This document shows positions 50,480 to 58,697 of a stretch of 64,000 nt of DNA, piece by piece. The notes beneath the pieces are model-generated. The model saw only the letters and a list, made by a program, of their open reading frames with translations, did not search any database and was not told the DNA's origin. Source of the stretch: Microbacterium pygmaeum. Lineage in GTDB: Bacteria; Actinomycetota; Actinomycetes; Actinomycetales; Microbacteriaceae. The stretch's first letter is position 1. Each line of letters starts with the position of its first letter. Both the position numbers and the translations under genes were made by a program. Where the stretch lies: NCBI RefSeq assembly GCF_900100885.1, contig NZ_LT629692.1:806001-870000 (forward strand), given 5' to 3'.

Positions 50480-52551
50480 GTACTCCCGACACCCTCTCCG
50501 AGGAAGAGCAGCTCGAACTCGAGCTCGCCGAGCAGGCCCGCCAGAACTCGGGCGACTGGGACAGCGTGAAGCCCGGGAAGGCGACCGATTTCGGCAAGAG
50601 CTTCGGCCGGCTCATCGGCCTCCTGCGACCCCACGCCGTGTCCTTCACGATCGTGTCGATCCTCGGCGCGATCGGGGTCGTCCTCGCCGTCATCGCCCCG
50701 AAGATCCTCGGCGAGGCGACGAACATCATCTTCGAGGGCGCCGTGTCTGTCGGACTGGCCGGAACGTTCCCCGAGGGCACGTCGCAGGCCGACGTCGTCG
50801 CCGGACTGCAGGCGGCGGGACAGACCGACTTCGCCAACATCGTCGGCGCGATGAACGACTTCTCCGTCGGCACGGGAGTGGATTTCGACGCACTCCGCAT
50901 GGTGATCGTCGCGGTGCTCGCGATCTACGTCGTCTCGTCGTTCCTGAGCTGGATCCAGGGCTACGTCATCAACGTCATCATGGTGCGGACCATGTGGCGC
51001 CTGCGTCAGGACGTCGAGGTCAAGATCAACCGGCTGCCCCTGTCGTACTTCGACAAAGTGCAGCGCGGCGATCTGATCTCGCGCGTGACCAACGACATCG
51101 ACAACATCACCCAGACGATGCAGCAGTCCCTCTCCTCAGCTCTGACCTCGGTGCTGACCGTCATCGGCGTGATGTTCATGATGTTCTCGATCTCGTGGCA
51201 GCTCGCCCTCGTGGCCCTGATCTCGCTGCCGCTGATGGGCGTGATCTTCGGCGTCATCGGGCCCAAGTCGCAGAAGGCGTTCGGCATCCAGTGGCGCAAG
51301 GTCGGCCTGCTCAACGCCCGTGTCGAGGAGTCGTTCTCCGGTCACGCACTCGTGAAGGTGTACGGCCGGGAAAAGGACTCGCGGGAGAAGTTCGAGATCG
51401 AGAACGAGGAGCTCTACCAGGCCAGCTTCCGCGCGCAGTTCCTCTCGAACGTGATCATGCCCGGCATGACCTTCATCGGAAACCTGACGTACGTCGGCAT
51501 CGCGGTGCTCGGCGGCGTCATGGTCGCCGGCGGGCAGCTCCGCCTCGGCGACGTGCAGGCCTTCATCCAGTACTCGCAGCAGTTCACGCAGCCGCTGTCG
51601 CAGCTGGGCGGGATGGCGGCCGTCGTCCAGTCCGGCGTAGCTTCGGCCGAGCGGGTCTTCGAGCTGCTGGACGCCGAGGAGCAGGAGCCGGACTCCCCCG
51701 ACGCGCCGGAACCGGTCGACGGCGAGGGCGTCATCGAGTTCGACCACGTGAAGTTCGCCTACACGCCCGATCGCCCGCTGATCACCGACCTGTCCTTCCG
51801 GGTGGAGCCGGGCCAGACCGTCGCGATCGTGGGTCCGACGGGCGCCGGCAAGACGACGCTGGTCAACCTGATCATGCGGTTCTACGAGCTGGACGGCGGG
51901 CGCATCCTGCTGGACGGGCAGAACATCGCAGAACTCACTCGCGATGACGTCCGCTCCCGCACCGGCATGGTGCTGCAGGACCCCTGGCTGTTCGCCGGGA
52001 CGATCCGCGACAACATCCGCTACGGGCGCGAGTCGGCCACCGACGAGGAGATCATCGCAGCCGCGACGGCCACGCGCGTGGACCGCTTCGTCCACTCGCT
52101 TCCGGAAGGTTATGACACCGTCCTCGACGAAGACGCCTCGAACGTGTCAGCGGGCGAGAAGCAGCTCATCACCATCGCCCGGGCCTTCATTGCCCAGCCG
52201 TCGGTGCTCATCCTCGACGAGGCGACGTCCTCGGTCGACACGAGAACGGAGCTGCTGCTCCAGCAGGCGATGAACCTGCTGCGCGAGGGACGCACATCGT
52301 TCGTCATCGCGCACCGGCTGTCGACCATCCGCGACGCAGACCTCATCCTCGTGATGGAGCACGGCGACATCGTGGAGAAGGGCAACCACGAGGAACTCAT
52401 CGCCGCGCGCGGCGCCTACTGGCGCCTGTATCAGTCGCAGTTCGAGCAGGCGGCAACCGATCTTGACTTCGTCGCAGCCGAGACCGGCACGCTCGAGACG
52501 GTGCCGGATGCCGCGGGTGCCGGCTACGGGCAGGGCGTGAGCGAGGCGTGA
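50476..52551 (+). CDS. Heterodimeric ABC exporter, catalytic half
   Basis: 691 aa. A 50-residue acidic cytoplasmic start (EEEQLELELAEQARQNSGDW) precedes the six-helix domain; between helices 1 and 2 an unusual exterior loop of about 60 residues (VGLAGTFPEGTSQADVVAGL and so on) is inserted. ATPase: Walker A GPTGAGKTTL, Q-loop VLQDPWLFAGTIRDNI, Walker B VLILDEATSSVD with intact Glu, switch IAHRLSTI with His. The signature is NVSAGEKQLITIARA (SAGEK instead of SGGQ), consistent with the mate of a degenerate half. ATGA overlap with the first subunit. Confidence 0.9.
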   Translation: MSTPDTLSEEEQLELELAEQARQNSGDWDSVKPGKATDFGKSFGRLIGLLRPHAVSFTIVSILGAIGVVLAVIAPKILGEATNIIFEGAVSVGLAGTFPEGTSQADVVAGLQAAGQTDFANIVGAMNDFSVGTGVDFDALRMVIVAVLAIYVVSSFLSWIQGYVINVIMVRTMWRLRQDVEVKINRLPLSYFDKVQRGDLISRVTNDIDNITQTMQQSLSSALTSVLTVIGVMFMMFSISWQLALVALISLPLMGVIFGVIGPKSQKAFGIQWRKVGLLNARVEESFSGHALVKVYGREKDSREKFEIENEELYQASFRAQFLSNVIMPGMTFIGNLTYVGIAVLGGVMVAGGQLRLGDVQAFIQYSQQFTQPLSQLGGMAAVVQSGVASAERVFELLDAEEQEPDSPDAPEPVDGEGVIEFDHVKFAYTPDRPLITDLSFRVEPGQTVAIVGPTGAGKTTLVNLIMRFYELDGGRILLDGQNIAELTRDDVRSRTGMVLQDPWLFAGTIRDNIRYGRESATDEEIIAAATATRVDRFVHSLPEGYDTVLDEDASNVSAGEKQLITIARAFIAQPSVLILDEATSSVDTRTELLLQQAMNLLREGRTSFVIAHRLSTIRDADLILVMEHGDIVEKGNHEELIAARGAYWRLYQSQFEQAATDLDFVAAETGTLETVPDAAGAGYGQGVSEA

Positions 52552-54726
52552 GAGAGCGGTGATCCCGTGACGACCGAGCCGCTCGGCTCGTGGCGCGATG
52601 ACACCGGTCGAGGGGATGCTCCGTACGACAAGGGGGCCCAGGACGCGCTGGATGCCGCGGTCGACGGTTCGATCGTCGTGGTCAGCGTGAAGGACGACTG
52701 GACCGACGTGTTCCCGCCTCTGCCGGATGCCTGAGCGCCGCGTCGATAGTCTTCGGGAGTGACGACACCACCGGCCGGCGCACCGACCCGCCCCCGCGCG
52801 TCCTGGCTGCTGCCGACTTTCGCCGGATACCGGCGGGCGTGGCTGACTCCCGACATCATCGGCGGCGTCTCGGCCGGCGCGGTCGTCGTGCCGCAGGCGA
52901 TGGCGTACGCCACGATCGCGAACCTGCCGGTGCAGGTCGGCCTGTACACGTGCATCGTGCCGATGTTCATCTATGCGATGCTCGGCGGCTCGCGCGCGAT
53001 GAGTGTGTCGACGACGTCGACGATCGCGACCCTCACCGCCACAACACTGGTCTCGGCGGGGGTGGCCGGCAGCGCATCCAGCACCGGTGACGCCCTCGGG
53101 TCGCTGACGACGCTGACGCTGCTGGTCGGGCTCATCCTGCTGCTGGCTCGGCTGTTCCGGCTCGGCTCCCTCGTGGAGAACATCAGCGGCGCGACGGTTC
53201 TCGGTCTGAAGATCGGTGTCGGGGCGACCGTCGCGGTCGGACAGCTGCCGAAGCTGCTGGGCGAGACCTACAACTTCTCCGGTCACGGCTTCCTTCGTTC
53301 GCTCCTCGCGATCGGCGAGGCGTTCGACAGTGTGAACTGGCCGACCCTCGCCCTGTCGGCGGGATCGATCGCAGTGCTCGTGCTTCTCAAGCGGTTCGCC
53401 CCGAAGGTGCCCGGCAGCCTGATCGTCGTCGTCGCCGGCATCCTGCTCGTCGCCTTCGCGGGTGTCGCGGAACGCGGCGTCGACCTGATCGAACCGGTGC
53501 CCGGAGGGCTGCCGGTGCCGGGGTTGCCGGACGTCGGGCAGATCCCGGCTCTGGTACCCGGCGCCCTCGCGATCGCGGTGATGGCGTTCCTCGAGTCCGC
53601 AGCCGTGGCGCGCGGCATCCGCAGAGCCACCGAGCCCCAGATCGACAGCGATCAGGAGCTGCTGGCCACCGGCGCCGCCAACGTCGCCGGAGCATTCTTC
53701 ACCACCATGCCGGCTGCCGGAGGGTTCTCGCAGAGCGCGGTGAACCAGAGCGCGGGCGCACGGACGCAACTGTCCACATTCGTGACGGTCGCGCTGGCGA
53801 TCCTCGTGGCCCTCTTCCTCGGCCCGGTGCTGAGCCTGCTCCCCGAAGCGACGCTGGCCGCGATGGTCTTCGTCGCTGTGATCGGGCTGATCGACATCCG
53901 GCAGCTGGCCCGCTGGGCCCGGATCAGCCCGACCGACTTCTGGATCGCCCTCGTCGTCGCCCTCATCGGCCTCACCGCGGGGCTGCTCGCCGCCGTCGCG
54001 GTCGGTGTCGTCGTCACGCTGGTCCTGGTGCTGCGCGAACTCAACATCCCTCGGCTGTCGATCGTGGCCCGCCGCGAAGGAATCATCGCCGTCCACCTCG
54101 GGCGGGGACTCTACACGGCCAACGCGCTGGCCAACGAGCGGGCCATCATCGCGCTGGCGCGGGCACAGGACCCGCCGGTCACAGCAGTCGTGCTCGACCT
54201 GGAGCGCATGGACGTCATCACGATCACGGTGCTGGACGCACTGGCCGATCTCGATCGCGAGTTGTCGCAGCTCGGGATCACGCTGTTCCTGGTCGCGCTG
54301 CCCGAGCGTGCCGAGCGTGTCGCGACGAAGGTGGACTGGTATCGCCGGCTTGCGTCCGTCGGTCGAGTGCACGCCACCGTCGAGGGCGGCCTGACCGCGG
54401 CATCCGGTCCGCCCGCCTGAGCGCCGGATCTCGCGCGCGGACTGGGGCCGGGGCGGTGGCGTGGAATCGGACGGCGGCAGCGGCGGCGGCGTCGCGCGGC
54501 TGGCGCGCTGCTGGTGGATCTCCCGACCCAGCTGGATGCCGCCGAGCACCATCGTGACCAGCCCCAGTGCCAGCGTGCCGGCTGTGACCCACCAGGGCGA
54601 TCCGGGGAGGAACAACGCCGGCGCGGCGACGATGAACATGGCACCGACGGTGCCCACTGAGAACTGCCACCCAGCCGTCCGCGCCGGTGTTGCGGGACGG
54701 GAACGCACCCCCCACGAATCGGCCAT
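52147..54726 (-). CDS. Possible two-TM membrane protein; frame runs antisense into SulP
   Basis: From ATG 54726 the first 100 codons look protein-like: basic start, two helices (GTVGAMFIVAAPALFLPGSP and WWVTAGTLALGLVTMVLGGI), then QLGREIHQQRASR and a Pro-rich tail. The frame then has no stop until 52147, running antisense through the whole SulP gene as low-complexity Arg/His/Gln-rich sequence that is unlikely to be coding. Either the real end was lost by a base change or sequencing error near 54420, or the gene is spurious. It would be the last gene of the operon from 57986. The 374 bp between SulP and the SHOCT gene hold nothing else I can support. Confidence 0.3.
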   Translation of the reverse strand: MADSWGVRSRPATPARTAGWQFSVGTVGAMFIVAAPALFLPGSPWWVTAGTLALGLVTMVLGGIQLGREIHQQRASRATPPPLPPSDSTPPPRPQSAREIRRSGGRTGCRGQAALDGGVHSTDGRKPAIPVHLRRDTLGTLGQRDQEQRDPELRQLAIEIGQCVQHRDRDDVHALQVEHDCCDRRVLCPRQRDDGPLVGQRVGRVESPPEVDGDDSFAAGHDRQPRDVEFAQHQDQRDDDTDRDGGEQPRGEADEGDDEGDPEVGRADPGPAGQLPDVDQPDHSDEDHRGQRRFGEQAQHRAEEEGHEDRQRDRHECGQLRPCARALVHRALREPSGSRHGGEECSGDVGGAGGQQLLIAVDLGLGGSADAARHGCGLEERHHRDREGAGYQSRDLPDVRQPRHRQPSGHRFDQVDAAFRDTREGDEQDAGDDDDQAAGHLRGEPLEKHEHCDRSRRQGEGRPVHTVERLADREERTKEAVTGEVVGLAQQLRQLSDRDGRPDTDLQTENRRAADVLHEGAEPEQPSQQQDEPDQQRQRRQRPEGVTGAGCAAGHPRRDQCCGGEGRDRRRRRHTHRARAAEHRIDEHRHDARVQADLHRQVRDRGVRHRLRHDDRAGRDAADDVGSQPRPPVSGESRQQPGRAGAGRCAGRWCRHSRRLSTRRSGIRQRREHVGPVVLHADHDDRTVDRGIQRVLGPLVVRSIPSTGVIAPRAERLGRHGITALSRLAHALPVAGTRGIRHRLERAGLGCDEVKIGCRLLELRLIQAPVGAARGDEFLVVALLHDVAVLHHEDEVCVADGRQPVRDDERCASLAQQVHRLLEQQLRSRVDRGRRLVEDEHRRLGNEGPGDGDELLLAR
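52567..52734 (+). CDS. Small hypothetical protein, 55 aa
   Basis: GTG start 15 nt after the exporter stop, with gcggtga-type weak RBS. Sequence begins MTTEPLGSWRDDTGRGDAPY and ends VVSVKDDWTDVFPPLPDA; acidic, soluble, codon pattern typical for the genome (gatgcc, gtggtc). I do not recognise a family. Ends 24 nt before the leaderless SulP gene. Most likely the last member of the exporter operon. Confidence 0.5.
   Translation: MTTEPLGSWRDDTGRGDAPYDKGAQDALDAAVDGSIVVVSVKDDWTDVFPPLPDA
52747..52752 (+). promoter_or_regulatory. -10 element of leaderless SulP gene
   Basis: TAGTCT, spacer tcggga (6 nt), GTG at 52759. Confidence 0.65.
52759..54420 (+). CDS. SulP family anion transporter with STAS domain (first)
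   Basis: 553 aa. SulP core of about 12 helices with VVVPQAMAYATIANLPVQVGLY near the start (family motif PQAMAYA), GSRAMSVSTTSTIATLTATT, then FLESAAVARGIRRATEPQID and TTMPAAGGFSQSAVNQSAGARTQ. A C-terminal STAS domain (about 435-545: VTAVVLDLERMDVITITVLD) is the regulatory domain. Transports sulfate, bicarbonate or a dicarboxylate; which is not evident. Leaderless GTG. Convergent with the SHOCT operon; 374 bp between them hold a weakly supported gene. Confidence 0.93.
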   Translation: MTTPPAGAPTRPRASWLLPTFAGYRRAWLTPDIIGGVSAGAVVVPQAMAYATIANLPVQVGLYTCIVPMFIYAMLGGSRAMSVSTTSTIATLTATTLVSAGVAGSASSTGDALGSLTTLTLLVGLILLLARLFRLGSLVENISGATVLGLKIGVGATVAVGQLPKLLGETYNFSGHGFLRSLLAIGEAFDSVNWPTLALSAGSIAVLVLLKRFAPKVPGSLIVVVAGILLVAFAGVAERGVDLIEPVPGGLPVPGLPDVGQIPALVPGALAIAVMAFLESAAVARGIRRATEPQIDSDQELLATGAANVAGAFFTTMPAAGGFSQSAVNQSAGARTQLSTFVTVALAILVALFLGPVLSLLPEATLAAMVFVAVIGLIDIRQLARWARISPTDFWIALVVALIGLTAGLLAAVAVGVVVTLVLVLRELNIPRLSIVARREGIIAVHLGRGLYTANALANERAIIALARAQDPPVTAVVLDLERMDVITITVLDALADLDRELSQLGITLFLVALPERAERVATKVDWYRRLASVGRVHATVEGGLTAASGPPA

Positions 54727-54794
54727 GAGCCGCCCGCCCAGACGCTCCTGGTCGCCCCCAGGCGAAGCGGGCCGCACCGGGGACCTCCAGAGGA

Positions 54795-55136
54795 TCAGCC
54801 CAGCAGCTTCGCCTTCGCGGCGGCGAACTCCGCGTCGCTGAGCACGCCGGCATCCTTGAGGGAGGCGAGCTTCTGCAGCTCGCCGACCAGGTCGAGGCCG
54901 CCGGCTGGTGCCGGGGGCGCGGCCGGTGCGGCGTACTGCGCGGCTGCGGCCTGCGCGGCAGCATCGATCTGGGCCTGCTGCTGCGATGCTTCGTACTGCT
55001 GCTGCTCGTACTGGTTCTGCGCCTTCTCCTGCTGGTGGCGCTGCATGCCGCCGCTGACGGCCGTGGCGGTGCCGGCCACGACAGCGGTGCGTGCGGCAAG
55101 CCCCAGAAGGCCCGGGCGTCCGAATCGTCGGATCAT
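54795..55136 (-). CDS. SHOCT domain protein
   Basis: 113 aa. A short N-terminal hydrophobic stretch (GLLGLAARTAVVAGTATAVS), a Gln/Ala-rich helical middle (QRHQQEKAQNQYEQQQYEAS) likely coiled coil, and a C-terminal SHOCT motif (LVGELQKLASLKDAGVLSDA, then EFAAAKAKLLG). SHOCT segments are short oligomerisation modules. Start overlaps the DUF6325 stop by 4 nt. Confidence 0.85.
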   Translation of the reverse strand: MIRRFGRPGLLGLAARTAVVAGTATAVSGGMQRHQQEKAQNQYEQQQYEASQQQAQIDAAAQAAAAQYAAPAAPPAPAGGLDLVGELQKLASLKDAGVLSDAEFAAAKAKLLG

Positions 55137-55570
55137 GCTGATTCCTCCTCCTGCGCGGCCTCGACCAGCGCGTTCACGATGGGTGCCGGGATGCGCTCGC
55201 TGCGCAGCATCGACCCGCCGGATGCGGCGAAGCTCTCCGCGAGCCGCTTCGCCCAGACCAGCTCGTAGGCGACGATCGCCGCGGACGCGCCGGGCGGGAT
55301 CAGCTCGGCGAGCTCCTCGATGTCTTCTTCCCCGGTGATGCCGATCTCGGCGAGCTCGACCGAGCCGAAGCCGTAGCGATCGGTCTCGTCCTCGATCTCG
55401 AGGGCGGTGACCGTGCCGTCCTCGGCCTTCGAGACGATCACGAAGTCGAGGAGGCGCACGATGTCGGCTTCGATGAGCTCGACGATGGCGGCGATCACGC
55501 CGGGGTCGGGACGGTCGCCCTCGAACCCGACGAGGTGCAACTCGACGGGACCGTATTGGAATTCAGCCAT
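55133..55570 (-). CDS. DUF6325 family protein
   Basis: 145 aa acidic soluble protein. Pattern FQYGPVELHLVGFEGDRPDP, then VRLLDFVIVSKAEDGTVTAL and GASAAIVAYELVWAKRLAES matches the DUF6325 proteins I recall next to SHOCT proteins in actinobacteria. Function unknown, sometimes seen in stress operons. ATG with gaaagga 5 nt upstream. Overlaps the SHOCT gene by 4 nt and follows the GAP protein by 35 nt. Confidence 0.8.
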   Translation of the reverse strand: MAEFQYGPVELHLVGFEGDRPDPGVIAAIVELIEADIVRLLDFVIVSKAEDGTVTALEIEDETDRYGFGSVELAEIGITGEEDIEELAELIPPGASAAIVAYELVWAKRLAESFAASGGSMLRSERIPAPIVNALVEAAQEEESA

Positions 55571-55605
55571 GGTGTTCCTTTCGATGCGGGTGGATTCGGA
55601 CGGGT

Positions 55606-56277
55606 TCAGAAGCCGGCGATGCCCTTGCCGATCAGCACCACGCCGATCACGAGCAGCAGCACCGCCATCACGGTCGCGTTGTTGTGCACGAGCCAGGTCC
55701 GCAGCGACTCGAGCGGGCCGGCCATCCGCCTCGACGCGATGAGGTACCCGAGGACGGGAACGGCGACCGACGCCGCGGCGATGACCGTGAAGATCGCGAT
55801 GACCACGACCGTCTCTCCGACATCGAGACCGGCGCCGCCGATCGTCGTGCCGGCACCCGCGCCCATCAGGAGGTTCTTCGGGTTGACGGCGGCCAGCAGG
55901 AACCCGAGCCCGAGGCCCTTCGCCGCGTTCATCGTGTCGATGGCCGACATCCACTTCGGCAGCGCCGCGGTCTGCCCGGCCTTCGGCCGCGACCGCCACT
56001 GCCGGAGAGCCAGGAAGAGCAGCAGCGCGCCCAGCACGATCTGGATCGTGCCGTGGACGGGCTTCGGGCCGTCCGAGTCGCTGTCAGGCAGGATGGAGGC
56101 CAGCAGGGTGAACACCGTGACCGCCGCGACGATGCCGACGATCCAGCCCAGGAGGAAGCCCGCGCTCGTCCCCTTCGCCTTCGGCGAGAGCAGCATGAGG
56201 ATCGCCGCGATGATCGGGATCGGACTGATCGCGATGCCGATCGCGAGGGGGAGGACTGCTCCGATGACGGCGCCCAT
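55606..56277 (-). CDS. GAP (SfLAP) family membrane transporter
   Basis: 223 aa, about six helices: VIGAVLPLAIGIAISPIPII at the start (P-rich ISPIPI motif of the GAP/sulfolipid-1-addressing family), ILMLLSPKAKGTSAGFLLGW, GTIQIVLGALLLFLALRQW, GLGFLLAAVNPKNLLMGAGA with the NPKN motif, and a final LLVIGVVLIGKGIAG. Mycobacterial members export glycopeptidolipid or sulfolipid precursors; the function here is only by family. ATG at 56277, 11 nt after the SulP stop. Confidence 0.85.
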   Translation of the reverse strand: MGAVIGAVLPLAIGIAISPIPIIAAILMLLSPKAKGTSAGFLLGWIVGIVAAVTVFTLLASILPDSDSDGPKPVHGTIQIVLGALLLFLALRQWRSRPKAGQTAALPKWMSAIDTMNAAKGLGLGFLLAAVNPKNLLMGAGAGTTIGGAGLDVGETVVVIAIFTVIAAASVAVPVLGYLIASRRMAGPLESLRTWLVHNNATVMAVLLLVIGVVLIGKGIAGF

Positions 56278-56288
56278 GCGGATCCTGT

Positions 56289-57986
56289 CTAGTTGCTGCT
56301 TCGGGTGATGGAGAGGGACTCGCGGAGCTTCTGCGGCCAGCCCATGTGCGGAGTGAGCGCCGCCACGGCCGCGCGGTTGGTCGGATAGACCGTCTCGTCG
56401 ACGAGGATGCCGAACCGGGTCAAGCGCCTGCGGGCGTCCGGTCGGACGCGGCTGAAGGCGAGGGTGACCTCGTTCGAGGCGAGCCAATCCCGCAGGCCCC
56501 CGAACGCCTCGGCGCCGGTGACATCGACGTCGGTGACGGCTTCCATGTCGATCACCAGATGGTGCACGCGGTCCTCGCAGGCGGCGACGACGGCGCCTTT
56601 GACCGCCTCGGCGAACACGCTGCCGTTGGCGAAGAACAGGGGTGCCGCCATCCGGACGACGATCACGCCCGGTGCGGTCACCGACCCTGATGGGGCGTCG
56701 TCCAGCAGCGAGTCGGTCGGGCTGTCATTCGCGGCGAGCACGTCGATGGCGGGGTTGGCCGCGCGCTTGGCCATGTTGATCAGGGCCAGGACGAACGCGA
56801 CGAGGATGCCGGGGATCGCGCCGACGAAGAGGGTGACGAGGAAGCACACGGCGCCGACGAGGAACTCGAAGCGATCCAGCCGCCAGAGGTCGATGAATTC
56901 GCGGATGCCCAGCAGCGGCAGGATCGCGACCGCGACCACTGCTCCGATGGCGGGCGAGGGGATGTCGGCGAGCACGGCCGTGCCGAACAGGAGCAGCAGC
57001 AGGGTGCCGACAGCCAGGATGAGCGAGGGCAGCTGGGTGCGGGAACCGGCTTGATCCATGGCCGCGGTGCGCGAGGTCGAGGATCCCATCGCGAAGCTGC
57101 TGCTGGCTCCGGCGGCGATGTTGCCCAGGCCGAAGGCGAGCAGGTCCCGGTTCGGTGAGGTCGGGTAGTGGCGCTTTTCGCCGTACGATCGCGAGACGAG
57201 CAGCCCTTCGGCCGTGGTCACGAGGGTGAGGGCCATCGCCGAGGGAATCAGGGCGAGCCACATCGTCCAGTCGATGACCGGCCAGCTCAGCGCCGGCGGG
57301 CCGGCCGGGACGGCGCCCAGCACGTCGACGCCGGCGTCGTCGAGGTCGGCGACCATGACGATGATGGTGCCCAGCACGAGGACCACCAGTGCCCATGGGA
57401 TCGCGCCGAGGTAGCGCTTGCCCAGGAGCAGGATCGCGACGCTGACGATCGAGATCATCAGAGAGATCAGGTTCGTCGTGCCCAGCCCGACCGCGAGTCC
57501 GGAGACCTTCTCGACGAACTCGCCGCCGGAGTCGATCTTCACGCCGAGCATCTTCGCGATCTGGCTGACCAGGATGTCGAGGGCGAGGCCGCCGACGAAT
57601 CCGACGAGGATCGGCTTGGAGAGGAAGTTCGCGAGGAACCCCAGTTTGAACACCGCGAGCAGGATGAACATGACGCCGCAGATGATCGCCTGCGCGAGCG
57701 CCAGCGTGGTGTAGTCGGCGGAGCCGGCGACGGCCAGTCCGCCCAGCGATGAGGCCACCAGGGCGGCGGCTGCGGCATCCGGTGATGCCACCAGCTGACG
57801 CGACGAGACGACGAGTGCGTAGATCACCGTCGGCACGACGAGGGCGTACAGCCCGGCCGTCGGCGGGAGCCCGGCGATCTGCGCGTAGCCGATGTTCAGC
57901 GGGATCGCGATCGCCAGCAGTGTGATGCCGGCGACCGACTCGCGGACCAGATTGTGGCGCGTGAGTCCGGCGAGGGGCTTCTGCAT
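56289..57986 (-). CDS. SulP family anion transporter with STAS domain (second)
   Basis: 565 aa. LLAIAIPLNIGYAQIAGLPPTAGLYALVVPT at the start shows the SulP signature with IPLNIGYA for the usual PQAMAYA; later GNIAAGASSSFAMGSSTSRTAAMDQAGSRTQ. The STAS domain (about 450-545: DRVHHLVIDMEAVTDVDVTG) has the Asp/Thr-rich loop seen in phosphorylatable STAS domains. Distinct from the other SulP gene, sharing little outside motifs. Leads the operon SulP-GAP-DUF6325-SHOCT. Start ATG 57986 chosen over an upstream extension that overlaps the divergent gene. Confidence 0.93.
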   Translation of the reverse strand: MQKPLAGLTRHNLVRESVAGITLLAIAIPLNIGYAQIAGLPPTAGLYALVVPTVIYALVVSSRQLVASPDAAAAALVASSLGGLAVAGSADYTTLALAQAIICGVMFILLAVFKLGFLANFLSKPILVGFVGGLALDILVSQIAKMLGVKIDSGGEFVEKVSGLAVGLGTTNLISLMISIVSVAILLLGKRYLGAIPWALVVLVLGTIIVMVADLDDAGVDVLGAVPAGPPALSWPVIDWTMWLALIPSAMALTLVTTAEGLLVSRSYGEKRHYPTSPNRDLLAFGLGNIAAGASSSFAMGSSTSRTAAMDQAGSRTQLPSLILAVGTLLLLLFGTAVLADIPSPAIGAVVAVAILPLLGIREFIDLWRLDRFEFLVGAVCFLVTLFVGAIPGILVAFVLALINMAKRAANPAIDVLAANDSPTDSLLDDAPSGSVTAPGVIVVRMAAPLFFANGSVFAEAVKGAVVAACEDRVHHLVIDMEAVTDVDVTGAEAFGGLRDWLASNEVTLAFSRVRPDARRRLTRFGILVDETVYPTNRAAVAALTPHMGWPQKLRESLSITRSSN

Positions 57987-58055
57987 GCGTGCTCCGGGGA
58001 CGGGTCGCACAATGTCGCGACATGCCGAACCTACTCCGGGGCGGCCGGGGGCGCA

Positions 58056-58061
58056 TACTGT
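58056..58061 (+). promoter_or_regulatory. -10 element of leaderless 208-aa membrane gene
   Basis: TACTGT, spacer tgcgcc (6 nt), ATG at 58068. Confidence 0.6.
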
Positions 58062-58067
58062 TGCGCC

Positions 58068-58694
58068 ATGGGGGAGACCACGCCGAAGCACAGCCGCGCC
58101 ACCGAGGTGCATGAACTGATCGCCGTGATCCTGCTTTCCTTGGTGGCGGTCATGACCGCCTGGTGCGGATTCCAGTCGGCGAAGTGGGGCGGCGACTCCT
58201 CCGTCGCCTTCAGCGAAGCATCCACCGCCCGTATCGAAGCCTCCGACTTCGACGCCCAGGCGCGGGACGCCCGCAGCGCCGATCTCGCGATCTACACGCA
58301 GTGGGTCCTGGCCGGCGCGAACGACGAGCCCGCACTGGCGGCGTACATCGAGGATCGCTTCTCGCCGGAGTTCGCAGTCGCCTTCGATGCCTGGCAGGCG
58401 GACGGCGAAACCGAGCGCGGGCCATTCGTGATGACGGAGTACGTCCCGGATGGGACCGCCGAGGCGAAAGCGGCCACGGCGAAGGCCGAGGCACTGCAGG
58501 CGACCGCGCTGGATTTCAACGACAAGGGCGACAACTACTCCCTGATGACCGTGCTCTTCGCGCTCGTGCTCTTCCTGGCGGCGATCGCGCAACGGGGGAT
58601 CTCGCTGCTCGCATCACGGCTCGTACTGGGTCTGGCCGGCGTCATCGCCGCAGCGGGACTCGTGCTGCTGATCACCTTCCCGATCCGCTTCTGA
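58068..58694 (+). CDS. Hypothetical membrane protein, 208 aa (DUF4337-like)
   Basis: One N-terminal helix (ELIAVILLSLVAVMTAWCGF), an extracytoplasmic helical segment of about 110 residues with QSAKWGGDSSVAFSEASTAR, then two helices (SLMTVLFALVLFLAAIAQRG and LVLGLAGVIAAAGLVLLITF). The WCGxQxxxW segment after helix one and the overall order recall DUF4337 proteins. Function unknown. Divergent from the second SulP operon; convergent with the DUF2252 gene, with 3 bp between stops. Confidence 0.75.
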   Translation: MGETTPKHSRATEVHELIAVILLSLVAVMTAWCGFQSAKWGGDSSVAFSEASTARIEASDFDAQARDARSADLAIYTQWVLAGANDEPALAAYIEDRFSPEFAVAFDAWQADGETERGPFVMTEYVPDGTAEAKAATAKAEALQATALDFNDKGDNYSLMTVLFALVLFLAAIAQRGISLLASRLVLGLAGVIAAAGLVLLITFPIRF

Positions 58695-58697
58695 TCG

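Noticed and set aside
48664..52551. A 1295-aa fused ABC protein on +
   Set aside because: Its first 600 codons are a shadow frame of the first exporter half; the second half starts at 50476 with a 4-nt overlap.
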